NCBI RefSeq assembly: GCF_014635985.1
Contig: NZ_BMDT01000003.1
Location: forward strand, 1 to 64,000
Origin: Enterococcus alcedinis
Lineage (GTDB): Bacteria > Bacillota > Bacilli > Lactobacillales > Enterococcaceae
Direction: 5' to 3'
Length of the DNA: 64,000 nucleotides
The first letter of the stretch is position 1. Each line of letters opens with the position of its first letter. Below are positions 1 to 8,269 of this stretch, in pieces. Below the pieces are notes generated by a model. That model searched no databases, was not told the origin of the DNA, and worked only from the letters and a program-made list of their open reading frames with translations. A program made the translations under genes and the position numbers.

Positions 1-204
1 CCTCATGCCCCTTGGCAACGAGGAACAAACGAAAACATCAATGGGCTACTAAGAGAGTATTTTCCAAAAGTAGACGATCTAACAGGTTATTCAAAAGACT
101 ACATCAATACTTGTATCGAAAAACTAAATAAACGTCCGCGTAAGTGCTTAGGTTGGAAAACACCTTATGAGCTCTTCTTTGGCAAGGTGTTGCGTTTAAT
201 TTGA
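1..204 (+). CDS. IS30-family transposase, C-terminal part (5' end outside window)
   Basis: The first 67 codons are open from the window edge to a TGA at 202-204. The peptide holds the end of an IS30-type DDE integrase core: PWQRGTNENINGLLRE, with the catalytic glutamate in the N-E-N triplet, then the typical tail with KLNKRPRKCLGWKTPYELF. The tract just after the stop (TTGACAATTCAAG) may belong to the element's terminal inverted repeat, but the other end is not visible. Whether the copy is intact cannot be judged here. Confidence 0.9.
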   Translation, partial: PHAPWQRGTNENINGLLREYFPKVDDLTGYSKDYINTCIEKLNKRPRKCLGWKTPYELFFGKVLRLI

Positions 205-623
205 CAATTCAAGGGATAATTATTTTTTTGAAGCCATTCAGTACAGTTAAAGGGTAGAATCTTGTGAAAGGTCGATTTAAGCTTACCTAAGGTAGTTGGA
301 TTGCCTACAGGCTAAGATTATGTTTAGCAACGAAATCAATCGAAGAACGCTCATAGAAGACTTATTTGGGTATCGTTATAAATGAATAGTAATTTTGAAA
401 TGAAACTGAATTTTAATTATCCGATATTTAGACGAATGCTTTCTTTAGTTGCTATTCAGGACATTAGAGAACCTTTTCCTCAACTCGCAAAAGATTCATA
501 GATTAAATTGAATTCAATTGTGGCTATTAAACACAATTGATTCAGGCGATTGCTGGTTTTTGTAGGCAAAGGAGTCCTTGTGTTAAACTACATAAAAGAT
601 CAAAAGTAAGGTTGTGGGAAAAG
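205..623. other. Intergenic region between IS30 end and two-component system
   Basis: About 420 bases without a recognisable gene. All frames contain frequent stops and no peptide in it resembles a family I know. It may be debris left by the IS30 insertion plus the promoter of the response regulator gene. The only clear structure is the inverted repeat at 514-540. Confidence 0.5.
514..540. promoter_or_regulatory. Inverted repeat upstream of response regulator
   Basis: Arms TCAATTGTG (514-522) and CACAATTGA (532-540) match perfectly across a 9-nt spacer. It lies 84 bases before the response regulator start. It could be an operator (for instance for autoregulation) or an RNA hairpin; no U-tract follows, so it is not a typical terminator. 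Confidence 0.4.
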
Positions 624-1313
624 ATGAGGTTATTAGTTGTAGAAGACGATGATGATTTACGCTTGGCATTGGTGGAAGGTTTACGGATGAGTCACTATGC
701 GGTCGACGAAACGGCTGACGGAGAAGAAGCATTGTATCTGCTAACGACGGAAGCTTATGATTTAGTATTGCTCGATTTAAATTTACCTAAAATTGACGGG
801 TTTTCTGTTTTGAAACAAATTCGTGAATCAAATGCCGATTTGAAAATTTTGATTTTAAGTGCGAAATCAAATGCTTTAGATAAGGTCGAGGGCTTAGATT
901 TAGGTGCGAATGATTATTTAACAAAGCCGTTTGATTTTATTGAATTAGAAGCGCGGATTCGTAATTTGTTACGGCGTCAGTTTATTCAAGAAAAAAATAT
1001 CCTGAAATTTCGTAATATCACGTTAAACATTTCAGAAGGTACGGTGGCGATTGGCGATGAAGCGCTCCAACTAACGAAAAAAGAATTTGCGATTTTACGT
1101 TACTTCCTATTGAATCGCGACAAGATTATTAGTCAAGAGGAATTGCTGGAACATGTTTGGGATAGTCGTGCCAATCAGTTTAGTAGTTCGATTCGGGTGC
1201 ATATTGCGTCACTTCGAAAAAAGTTGCAGCATTATGTTGATTATGAAGTGATTGGTACAAAAGTCGGTGTGGGTTACTATTTAGTCAAAGAAGGGGGTAT
1301 CGGTGATGTTTAA
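624..1313 (+). CDS. OmpR-family response regulator
   Basis: A 229-residue two-domain regulator. The receiver domain (about 1-115) shows the acidic pocket VVEDDDD, the phospho-acceptor Asp51 in LVLLDLNLP and the switch lysine Lys101 in LTKPFD. A winged-helix DNA-binding domain follows (about 125-222), ending in the wing strand GTKVGVGYYLV. The frame is open upstream to 537, but the 29 extra residues are unlike any receiver domain, so I start at ATG 624, where the protein begins MRLLVVEDD. It overlaps the kinase gene by a few bases and probably activates the two ABC fusions downstream. QseB/TcrA-like regulators are the nearest type; the target signal is unknown. Confidence 0.9.
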   Translation: MRLLVVEDDDDLRLALVEGLRMSHYAVDETADGEEALYLLTTEAYDLVLLDLNLPKIDGFSVLKQIRESNADLKILILSAKSNALDKVEGLDLGANDYLTKPFDFIELEARIRNLLRRQFIQEKNILKFRNITLNISEGTVAIGDEALQLTKKEFAILRYFLLNRDKIISQEELLEHVWDSRANQFSSSIRVHIASLRKKLQHYVDYEVIGTKVGVGYYLVKEGGIGDV

Positions 1314-2448
1314 GCGACTCCCTTTACGGATCAAAATCACCATGGTTACAACATTATTATTAGTGATTTGTAGTGTGGGGCTGACGTTAATTATCAGCTA
1401 TGCCGGAAAACAAATGTCAGTTCAAATTGCTGAGGTGACGACACCAGCTGCGATAATTGATCCGGCTGAACAACCCCAGACAACGCCTGAGACAGCAGAA
1501 CAAGCCCGAGTCTCTATGACATTAATTGAACAAAATCAAATTTTGAAACGCTATTATTGGACGAGTTTTGGCTATATGATTCTCATTATTTCAATTGGTG
1601 GCTTAGCAGCTTATTATTTTGCCGGTGAGGCGTTGCTTTCGGTAAGTGAATTGAATAAAAAAATTCAAGCAAGCTCGTTGGATAATCTATCAGAGCCGCT
1701 AACAATTCCTGAATCAAATGATGAAGTCGCGCAATTAACTCGTTCTTTTAATGCTTTAAAAAGGCAGTTGGATGCAGCATTTACGTTTCAAAAAACTTTT
1801 TCAGCCAATGTGGCTCACGAATTACGAACACCGTTAACGGTACTTAAAACGAAATTAGCTGTTTTTCAACGTAAAAATCAAGCATTAAATCAAGAAACGC
1901 AATTGTTTGTGGCAGATTTAGACAAGCAGGTCACGCGTTTAATTGAAATGGTTGAAAAATTATTAGAGTTAACGAATGATGATGAGATGACTGAGCAATC
2001 GGAAGTGGCGCTGTCTGATTTATTTGAAAGCATTCAATTCGATTTTACTGAAAAATTAAACGCGAAACAAATGAGTTTATCGTTCGATGTATCCGATAAA
2101 AGTGTCATCAAAGGTGATTTGGATTTACTTTATCAAGCGTTTTATAATCTGATTGACAATGCAATAAAGTACAGTGAAGCGCAAGCAACGATTCGTATTT
2201 CCGCGAGAGAAGACGAGCAGTTGCTGACGATATGGGTGACCGATACGGGTATTGGGATTCCTAAAGAACACCATGCGGCGATTTTTAATCCATTGTATCG
2301 TGTCGATGAATCAAGGAATCGACAGATTGGGGGTTCCGGACTCGGCCTAGCGATTGTAAAGAAAATCATTACAAAGCATGAGGGAACGATTGAAATCGTT
2401 GAGCATGAGGGAACAGGTACGCAATTTTGCATCACTTTGCCGAAATAA
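1306..2448 (+). CDS. Sensor histidine kinase
   Basis: A membrane histidine kinase of about 380 residues. Two hydrophobic segments (near 10-32 and 85-107) flank a short extracytoplasmic loop rich in Thr/Glu/Pro. Then come a HAMP-like linker, the dimerisation/phospho-acceptor helix with HELRTPL (His171), and the ATPase domain with NLIDNAIKYS (N box), DTGIGIP (G1) and GGSGLGLAIVKKI (G2). The start overlaps the end of the regulator gene; GTG 1303 and ATG 1306 are adjacent, and a strong GGGGG tract lies just upstream, so either could be used. It phosphorylates the response regulator before it. A perfect terminator closes this two-gene unit. Confidence 0.9.
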   Translation: MFKRLPLRIKITMVTTLLLVICSVGLTLIISYAGKQMSVQIAEVTTPAAIIDPAEQPQTTPETAEQARVSMTLIEQNQILKRYYWTSFGYMILIISIGGLAAYYFAGEALLSVSELNKKIQASSLDNLSEPLTIPESNDEVAQLTRSFNALKRQLDAAFTFQKTFSANVAHELRTPLTVLKTKLAVFQRKNQALNQETQLFVADLDKQVTRLIEMVEKLLELTNDDEMTEQSEVALSDLFESIQFDFTEKLNAKQMSLSFDVSDKSVIKGDLDLLYQAFYNLIDNAIKYSEAQATIRISAREDEQLLTIWVTDTGIGIPKEHHAAIFNPLYRVDESRNRQIGGSGLGLAIVKKIITKHEGTIEIVEHEGTGTQFCITLPK

Positions 2449-2449
2449 C

Positions 2450-2496
2450 AAAAAGGAAGTGTCACAAATCAAAAATTTGTGACACTTCCTTTTTTC
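2450..2496 (+). terminator. Rho-independent terminator with 20-bp perfect stem
   Basis: Arms 2450-2469 and 2475-2494 pair over 20 bp without mismatch around a 5-nt loop (CAAAA), with the A-tract and T-tract part of the stem. It separates the two-component system from the ABC genes and could work in both directions. Confidence 0.9.
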
Positions 2497-2560
2497 TTTA
2501 CAGCGATTTAACATGCCCTTTGGTAGGATAGTCGTAGAAGATTCGAAAGGGGAAAAAAAG

Positions 2561-4504
2561 ATGATCAAGATTCAACATTTAATCAAAAAAGAGCAAGAGA
2601 AAATATTATTAGACGATTTATCCTTAGAAATCGGTAGTGGACTCACATTTATTACGGGGAGTTCTGGAAGTGGGAAGTCAACGTTATTAAGAATTATTGC
2701 GGGCATTGATGCTAACTATTCAGGGGGTGTACAAATTTCGGGGCATGCATTAGAGTCGTTAAAAGCTGCTCAAAAAAGCTATTTAGCCAATCGTGTGCTG
2801 GGTTTTGTCTGGCAAGATTATCGTTTGTTAGAAGAGTTAACGGTCGAAGAAAACATTCAATTACCGCTGTATTTACAAAAAGAAGCGGCGCAAGATATTC
2901 AAAAGGCGATGGCCGATTTAAATATTTTGTCGTTTGCGAAACAAAAAGTCAAAAACTTATCTGGCGGTCAAAAGCAACGAGTGGCGATTGCACGTGAATT
3001 AATGAAAGATCCCGCTATTATTTTAGCGGATGAGCCAACGAGTGCCTTAGATCAAGAAACGGCGAAACAGATTATGGCTATTTTTAGAGAGTTGGCTAAA
3101 ACACGAACGGTAGTGATTGTGACACATGATCAAAGCAATATCACCGCTAAAGATACGGTTATAGAGCTAGAAAATGGTCAAGTGATTGCTTCAAATCAAA
3201 CCAATCAAACATCAAATACCGTTGATGTCGCCTTGAAAAAAAACCAATCGTTGAGTCTAGTTTCTTTGTTTCGTCTAACGAAGACGAATTTGTTACGTCA
3301 TCCAGGTCGTGTTGCGATGGCCTTTTTAACATTATTGATTGGAACGAGTTTACTTGTGACAAGTGTTGGGGATAATGTCGAAACCGGAAATAAAGAAGCT
3401 TTTGACGCGATTTTTGATGTATACGGACCGAGTGTTTTAGATATTGGGCTCTATGGAAGCTTTACGAGTGCGGTAGGTACTGGTGATGATTCTGAGGACG
3501 GGCCAAGTGCGGACGTCAATCAAGACATTCAACACTTATATCAACGGTATTTAAAAGATCCACGCGTTGAATTTGCGGCCTATACACAAGCTTTTGATCA
3601 AATTGAAGTCTCGCTTGATTCAGAAACCCATGCAATCACAAGTAGTGGGAATGTACCGGTAATTAATCGGCTAGTTGCGGGGAAAATGCCAACGGGTGCA
3701 GGAGAAGAAGTGGTGGTTCCTGAAAGTTTTGCTAAAAAATTAGGTAAAGAACCAGAAGCGTTATTAGGAAAAACGATTGATTTTTCAGGAAAAATTGTTC
3801 GGTGGGAAGGCAACGAACCCATTTTTGAAACGACGAAAACCAAAGCGGTAATTGTCGGAGTGATGGATACGACGATGGTCATGAACTCGGAAGGAGAATA
3901 CTTTGAGTATGTGATTGAAGATTCATTTTTATTTAGTCATCAAGCGTTAACCAATTTATTAAAAGTGATTGACAAAGAAGTGACCGAATTGAGCTTTGTT
4001 GTCCGCGCAAAAACACCACAAGAAATGTTAGCGATTCGCGATGAACTCAATCAAGAGGGCATTGTACCATCCGGTCATTTTGAAGTGGTCGAAGATCTTG
4101 TACGATTAGGTGACCAGTCGACGACACAAACGACGGTCGTTAACCGTGTGATGATTGCTATCGTATTCGTATTCGTAGCTGCGGTCTATGCCTTTACTGC
4201 ATTACTTCGTCGACGAGAATATGCGATTTTTAAATTAAGTGGGTATGATCAAGCCAATCTAACAAGATTGACGATTAGTGAAGGGTTGGTTCAAGGCATC
4301 TTGGCATTTGTTGGCTTAATCGTGCTATCTCCGGTCATTAATCAACTAAGTACACAGATTTTTTCACAAAAAATGCTGACAGCGGAGACCTTGCCACTTG
4401 TCGCCATCTTATTGTTGGCTTTAGTTGGCTTCAGTAGTCTCGTGACCGAGTTAATTTGCCGTCAGACAACGATTATGCGTGCATTTAAGGTAGGGAAGAA
4501 ATAA
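2561..4504 (+). CDS. ABC transporter, ATPase-FtsX permease fusion (first of two)
   Basis: 647 residues. The N-terminal ATPase has Walker A GSSGSGKST, signature LSGGQKQR, Walker B IILADEPTSALD and the switch histidine VTHD. From about residue 245 it continues into a MacB/FtsX-type permease: one membrane segment near 250-270, a large extracytoplasmic domain, and three C-terminal segments. I chose ATG 2561 because SD GAAAGGGG lies 8-10 bases upstream and the ATPase begins MIKIQHLIKK; the frame opens earlier, inside the terminator tail. It is joined by a TAATG overlap to a second fusion, so the two probably form a heterodimer. Next to a two-component system this layout fits antimicrobial peptide sensing/export or lipoprotein-type substrate extrusion. 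The substrate is not visible. Confidence 0.88.
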   Translation: MIKIQHLIKKEQEKILLDDLSLEIGSGLTFITGSSGSGKSTLLRIIAGIDANYSGGVQISGHALESLKAAQKSYLANRVLGFVWQDYRLLEELTVEENIQLPLYLQKEAAQDIQKAMADLNILSFAKQKVKNLSGGQKQRVAIARELMKDPAIILADEPTSALDQETAKQIMAIFRELAKTRTVVIVTHDQSNITAKDTVIELENGQVIASNQTNQTSNTVDVALKKNQSLSLVSLFRLTKTNLLRHPGRVAMAFLTLLIGTSLLVTSVGDNVETGNKEAFDAIFDVYGPSVLDIGLYGSFTSAVGTGDDSEDGPSADVNQDIQHLYQRYLKDPRVEFAAYTQAFDQIEVSLDSETHAITSSGNVPVINRLVAGKMPTGAGEEVVVPESFAKKLGKEPEALLGKTIDFSGKIVRWEGNEPIFETTKTKAVIVGVMDTTMVMNSEGEYFEYVIEDSFLFSHQALTNLLKVIDKEVTELSFVVRAKTPQEMLAIRDELNQEGIVPSGHFEVVEDLVRLGDQSTTQTTVVNRVMIAIVFVFVAAVYAFTALLRRREYAIFKLSGYDQANLTRLTISEGLVQGILAFVGLIVLSPVINQLSTQIFSQKMLTAETLPLVAILLLALVGFSSLVTELICRQTTIMRAFKVGKK

Positions 4505-6315
4505 TGTTTAAATTAACGAATCTAACAAAAAAATACGCTGGAAAAACGATTTTATCTGATGTTAATTACCAATTTCCCGAACAAGGACTCGTTTGTCTAC
4601 TCGGTGAATCTGGTGTTGGTAAAAGTACGTTAATCAATATTCTGGCCGGACTTGAGACCGATTATCAAGGAACCGTGACAATTGGCGAACAGTCACTCGG
4701 ACAGTATACACCGGATCAACTAGCCAATTATCGCAAAGATACGATCGGTTTTGTCTTTCAAGACTATCAATTATTGGAAGGTTATACGGCACTAGAAAAC
4801 GTGCTCTATCCAATGCAGCTACAAGCGCAACCGTTCGAAGCAGCTAAGACTCAAGCACTGGCTTATTTGAGACAGCTTGGACTCACAGCGCAAGTTGACC
4901 AAAAAATTGAAACCTTATCAGGAGGCCAAAAACAACGAGTCGCACTGGCTCGCGCACAGATGAATCAGCCACGTGTGATTTTAGCGGATGAACCAACAGG
5001 TGCACTCGATCGGAAAAATACAGACGAAGTGATGGCGATGTTGCAGCAAATGGCACAAAAATGTTTAGTTGTGATGATTACCCATGATGCGAGTCTGTGC
5101 CAGTATGCCGATGAAGTGATTACGATAGAAGAGCAAAAAATTGTCGTTCAAAAGCAGAGTGAAAATCGAGGCGGAAATCCACCCAAGTCCCTTCATTTAA
5201 CCGCCTATCCTAAGGTCAAAACTTGGCACTTAGCAATCAAGCAATTCCGTGTGAGCTTAGGCTCGTATGTCTTGATTGCGGCGATGCTTGCGATTGGTGG
5301 AATTTGTACTTTATTGACCTTGTCATCGAACCAATTGGTTGGGGATTCACTGCTCGCCTTTCAAGAAAAAAATGACGTCTTGCGTAATGGCTCGATTCGA
5401 ACGAAATCGGAAACGATTGATTATCAACAGCTATTTAAGGAACTTCTGATCGATCCACGTTTAGAAGAGGTTTATCAACAAACAGTTTTAAAAGATATTC
5501 AACTGACAATAGAGGGCCAAACACTTCAATTACCGGAAAAATTTCCGATGGCTAAAAGTGAGGCGACATTTTCTTATGGTGTCATGCCACGTAAAGGAAA
5601 AAATGAAATCGCCTTGAGTGGAACGCTAGCTAAGCAGTTTACGCCAAAAATTGATACATTAGTTGGACAAAAAATGATGATTGAAGTTGCGGGGGAAAAT
5701 TTGACGTTAACAATCAGTGGTATTTACAATGCTGGTTATGATGATTTTTATCTCAGCTCGGATCGTGAACAAATGCTTTACCCGTCAGACCTCAAGCTAA
5801 AAGACGTTTATGCCCTTCACTTTGATGTTAAAAATGTTGCTGATGTACCAATAATCAGCCAAATGTTAACCGACAAGAAAATTAAGCACCAAATGTCGGT
5901 CGAGCAAGTTACAACGATTTTACAATCTTTCACTAAAATAAAAACGCTCTTTCTCGTTATTGCAGGCTTAGTTATCGCTGTTTGTCTACTGTTGACGGTA
6001 ATTCTACTTGGAAAATTACAAGCTAGTCGCAAACAAATGATGGGGTTACTAGCAACATTTGGTTTCAATCAAAAACTACGTAATCGATTATTATGGAACG
6101 AAAATCTTTTACTGGCTAGTTTAACCGGTGGCTTGCTAGCTATATTTTATATGATTTTAATCGGTTTAACGAAGGTCTTTCACTGGGAATTGGCGATCGG
6201 CTGGCTGCCATTTATCTGCTTGTTTGGCTTCATGTTGCTATTAGTCATCGGTACTGGTTGGTTGATTAATCGTAGAACGTTTAAACATTCAACCGTTCAG
6301 TTATTGAAAGGCTAG
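4504..6315 (+). CDS. ABC transporter, ATPase-FtsX permease fusion (second of two)
   Basis: 603 residues with the same order as its neighbour: ATPase domain (Walker A GESGVGKST, signature LSGGQKQR, Walker B VILADEPTGALD, switch ITHD), then a permease with a membrane segment near 250-270, an extracytoplasmic loop and three C-terminal segments. The start codon shares its A with the stop codon of the first fusion (TAATG), so translation is probably coupled. The two ATPases are only moderately similar, which points to a heterodimeric transporter rather than a recent duplication. A terminator follows at once. Function by context: export or resistance pump controlled by the upstream two-component system. 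Confidence 0.88.
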   Translation: MFKLTNLTKKYAGKTILSDVNYQFPEQGLVCLLGESGVGKSTLINILAGLETDYQGTVTIGEQSLGQYTPDQLANYRKDTIGFVFQDYQLLEGYTALENVLYPMQLQAQPFEAAKTQALAYLRQLGLTAQVDQKIETLSGGQKQRVALARAQMNQPRVILADEPTGALDRKNTDEVMAMLQQMAQKCLVVMITHDASLCQYADEVITIEEQKIVVQKQSENRGGNPPKSLHLTAYPKVKTWHLAIKQFRVSLGSYVLIAAMLAIGGICTLLTLSSNQLVGDSLLAFQEKNDVLRNGSIRTKSETIDYQQLFKELLIDPRLEEVYQQTVLKDIQLTIEGQTLQLPEKFPMAKSEATFSYGVMPRKGKNEIALSGTLAKQFTPKIDTLVGQKMMIEVAGENLTLTISGIYNAGYDDFYLSSDREQMLYPSDLKLKDVYALHFDVKNVADVPIISQMLTDKKIKHQMSVEQVTTILQSFTKIKTLFLVIAGLVIAVCLLLTVILLGKLQASRKQMMGLLATFGFNQKLRNRLLWNENLLLASLTGGLLAIFYMILIGLTKVFHWELAIGWLPFICLFGFMLLLVIGTGWLINRRTFKHSTVQLLKG

Positions 6316-6325
6316 CGAGAATAAT

Positions 6326-6366
6326 AAAAAGGAAGGCGGTGACGGTTGTCAGAGCCTTCCTTTTTC
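6326..6366 (+). terminator. Rho-independent terminator after ABC pair
   Basis: Arms AAAAAGGAAGGC (6326-6337) and GCCTTCCTTTTT (6354-6365) pair perfectly around a 16-nt loop, 10 bases after the second ABC gene. Confidence 0.88.
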
Positions 6367-6450
6367 ATTCATGTCATCGAATGTAGCACTGATTATTTAG
6401 AGAAAAACAACTTTTGTCACACGCCCTTTTTATTGTCGAAAAGATTTCAT

Positions 6451-6478
6451 TTGTCATTTTAAAAATTTGTGTTAGAAT
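6451..6478 (+). promoter_or_regulatory. Candidate promoter of the IclR gene
   Basis: TTGTCA (6451-6456) and TAGAAT (6473-6478) are spaced by 16 bp. The operator repeat starts inside the -10 element, as expected for a self-repressed promoter. Confidence 0.5.
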
Positions 6479-6512
6479 TTCTTATATAAAAAGATATTTT
6501 CCTAATAGGAAA
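6473..6512. promoter_or_regulatory. IclR operator, copy 1
   Basis: A 40-bp block found again, at about 31 of 40 positions, at 7354-7393 in front of kduI. Both begin TAGAATTTCTT and end in a 15-bp palindrome; in this copy the palindrome TTTCCTAATAGGAAA (6498-6512) is perfect. The position between promoter and start codon suggests binding by the IclR protein itself. Confidence 0.7.
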
Positions 6513-6524
6513 GGCGTGGGAGAA

Positions 6525-7292
6525 ATGACAAACAAAAAACCTTATGGAACGGTTTTAATCAAAGCAGCGAAAATTTTAGATTATTTGGCGACTGTTGAAC
6601 AAGGAGCTATTTTAAAAAATATTGCGCAAGAGGTTAAAATGACAGCCTCTACCACTTTGAAAATTTTAGATACATTATTGTTAATTGGCTATGTCAGTCG
6701 AAATGAAGCCGATAAAAGTTATACTTTAGGCCCCGCTTTAGCTAAATACAGCAGTCGCTTTTTTGACCATTCACTTTTAAAAAATAGTGCTTCGCCTATT
6801 TTAGAACATTTGCAAACGAAAGTCGATGAGACCATTCATTTAGGGATATTAAACGGGATTGAATTAGTTTATGTTGATAAATTAGAACCAAAACATCAGT
6901 CGATTTTTATGTCGTCAAAAGTCGGTATGAGTCGTCCATTGTACAGTACAGGTATGGGGAAAATCTTCTTGAGTGATTATACAGAAGAAGAATTAGTTAA
7001 ATACTTTTCAGAGGTTACTTTGGAAACGTACACGGAAAAAACGATTACGAATAAATTTTTATTAATCAAAGAACTGGCAAAGATTCATGAAACACAAGTC
7101 GCCTATGATGATGAAGAGATGGAAAAGGATTGTTTTTGTATTGCGATGCCGATTAATGGACGCGATGGAATGGAAGGTGCCTTTAGTGTCAGTATGCCTA
7201 AATTCAGAGGCACGCCAGAAAATGTTGATTACGTGATTACAGAAATGAAAAAGGCCAAAGAACAAATTGAGGAAAAAATCCAACAATATTAA
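6525..7292 (+). CDS. IclR-family transcriptional regulator of the kdu operon
   Basis: 255 residues: an N-terminal winged helix-turn-helix (about 8-65, with GAILKNIAQEVKMTASTTLKILDTL) and the IclR effector domain (about 75-250), with GMSRPLYSTGMGKIFLS and CFCIAMPINGRDG as family landmarks. ATG 6525 has a GGGAGA site 4-8 bases upstream and gives the usual IclR length; the longer open frame would read through promoter and operator. It probably binds the palindromes before itself and before kduI, releasing them when a uronate intermediate binds. This is analogous to KdgR of other bacteria, which is also IclR-type, but effector and target are inferred from context only. The stop codon lies in the loop of its own terminator. 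Confidence 0.88.
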   Translation: MTNKKPYGTVLIKAAKILDYLATVEQGAILKNIAQEVKMTASTTLKILDTLLLIGYVSRNEADKSYTLGPALAKYSSRFFDHSLLKNSASPILEHLQTKVDETIHLGILNGIELVYVDKLEPKHQSIFMSSKVGMSRPLYSTGMGKIFLSDYTEEELVKYFSEVTLETYTEKTITNKFLLIKELAKIHETQVAYDDEEMEKDCFCIAMPINGRDGMEGAFSVSMPKFRGTPENVDYVITEMKKAKEQIEEKIQQY

Positions 7293-7307
7293 TTGTTGGA
7301 TTTTTTT
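7273..7307 (+). terminator. Terminator overlapping the IclR stop codon
   Basis: AAAAAATCCAACAAT (7273-7287) pairs with ATTGTTGGATTTTTT (7292-7306). The TAA stop (7290-7292) lies in the loop, so the left arm encodes the last five residues of the regulator. Confidence 0.85.
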
Positions 7308-7318
7308 GTTGAAAAGGG

Positions 7319-7346
7319 TTGCAATAAAATAAATACTGTTTATAAT
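7319..7346 (+). promoter_or_regulatory. Promoter of the kduI operon
   Basis: TTGCAA (7319-7324), 16-bp spacer, perfect -10 TATAAT (7341-7346). The operator repeat starts 8 bases downstream, over the expected start of transcription. Confidence 0.65.
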
Positions 7347-7353
7347 CAAAGTA

Positions 7354-7393
7354 TAGAATTTCTTTTTTAGAAAAGATATTTCTTAATAGGAAA
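7354..7393. promoter_or_regulatory. IclR operator, copy 2
   Basis: Second copy of the 40-bp block at 6473-6512. The terminal palindrome here is TTTCTTAATAGGAAA (7379-7393), one base different from the perfect copy. It lies between the TATAAT box and the ribosome-binding site of kduI. Confidence 0.7.
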
Positions 7394-7412
7394 TTAAAGT
7401 GAGGGAATAATA

Positions 7413-8249
7413 ATGGAGATGGAAACAAGATACGGTAGTAGTCCAGAAATGATTCGTCATTTTTCAACAGAACAGCTAAGAGATGAGTTTTTAGTCGAGG
7501 AACTATTTGTTCCAGGGAAAGTAATGTTAACATACACTCACAATGATCGAATGATCTTTGGTGGTGTGACACCAACAACAAAAGCTTTAGAAATTAAATT
7601 ATCGACGGAACTCGGTGTCGATTATTTCTTAGAGCGTCGAGAACTGGGTGTCATCAATATCGGTGGTCCAGGCTCAATGATTGTTGAAGGCCAGGAAGAG
7701 CCAATGAAAAATCAAGACGGCTACTACATCGGAAAAGAAACAAAAGACGTTCAATTTAAGTCAGACGATGCTGACAACCCAGCGAAATTCTATGTGGTAT
7801 CTGTACCAGCGCACAAAATTTATCCAACCGTTAAAATTAGTATCGATGAAATTACACCTTTTGAAACGGGCGAAGATAAAACGTTAAATAAACGTAAAAT
7901 TTATCAATATGTTCATCCAAATGTGTGTGAAAGTTGTCAATTACAAATGGGTTATACGATTTTAGCTGAAGGTTCTTCTTGGAATACGATGCCTTGTCAT
8001 ACGCATGAAAGAAGAATGGAGACGTATTTATATTTTGATATGGATCCTGATACACGTGTTTTCCATTTCATGGGTAAACCAGACGAGACAAAACACTTAG
8101 TCATCGGTAATGAACAAGCATGTATCTCACCCAGCTGGTCGATTCATACGGGTGTAGCAACGGCGGATTATACGTTTATTTGGGCGATGTGTGGTGAAAA
8201 TATTACTTATACAGACATGGATATGGTTCCGATGAAAGACCTTAAATAA
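7413..8249 (+). CDS. kduI: 5-dehydro-4-deoxy-D-glucuronate isomerase
   Basis: 278 residues, the same length as E. coli KduI. It converts 5-keto-4-deoxyuronate, formed when unsaturated uronides are hydrolysed, into 2,5-diketo-3-deoxygluconate in the cytosol. The family signature YFLERRELGVINIGG is present. With this start the four zinc ligands have the numbers known from E. coli: His196 and His198 (CHTHE), Glu203 and His245 (SPSWSIHTG). SD GTGAGGG sits 8 bases before ATG 7413. First gene of an operon with kduD, an MFS transporter and a discoidin-like protein, behind a TATAAT promoter and an IclR operator. Confidence 0.96.
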   Translation: MEMETRYGSSPEMIRHFSTEQLRDEFLVEELFVPGKVMLTYTHNDRMIFGGVTPTTKALEIKLSTELGVDYFLERRELGVINIGGPGSMIVEGQEEPMKNQDGYYIGKETKDVQFKSDDADNPAKFYVVSVPAHKIYPTVKISIDEITPFETGEDKTLNKRKIYQYVHPNVCESCQLQMGYTILAEGSSWNTMPCHTHERRMETYLYFDMDPDTRVFHFMGKPDETKHLVIGNEQACISPSWSIHTGVATADYTFIWAMCGENITYTDMDMVPMKDLK

Positions 8250-8269
8250 AAGGTAGAAGGAGAAAGAGA

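Noticed and set aside
205-480. Fragments such as LIEDLFGYRYK in one frame, considered as a decayed gene
   Set aside because: Too short and interrupted to assign to any family.
2142-2568. Minus-strand frames over the end of the histidine kinase and the terminator
   Set aside because: Antisense shadows of the kinase gene; they run through a perfect terminator stem and show no protein family features.
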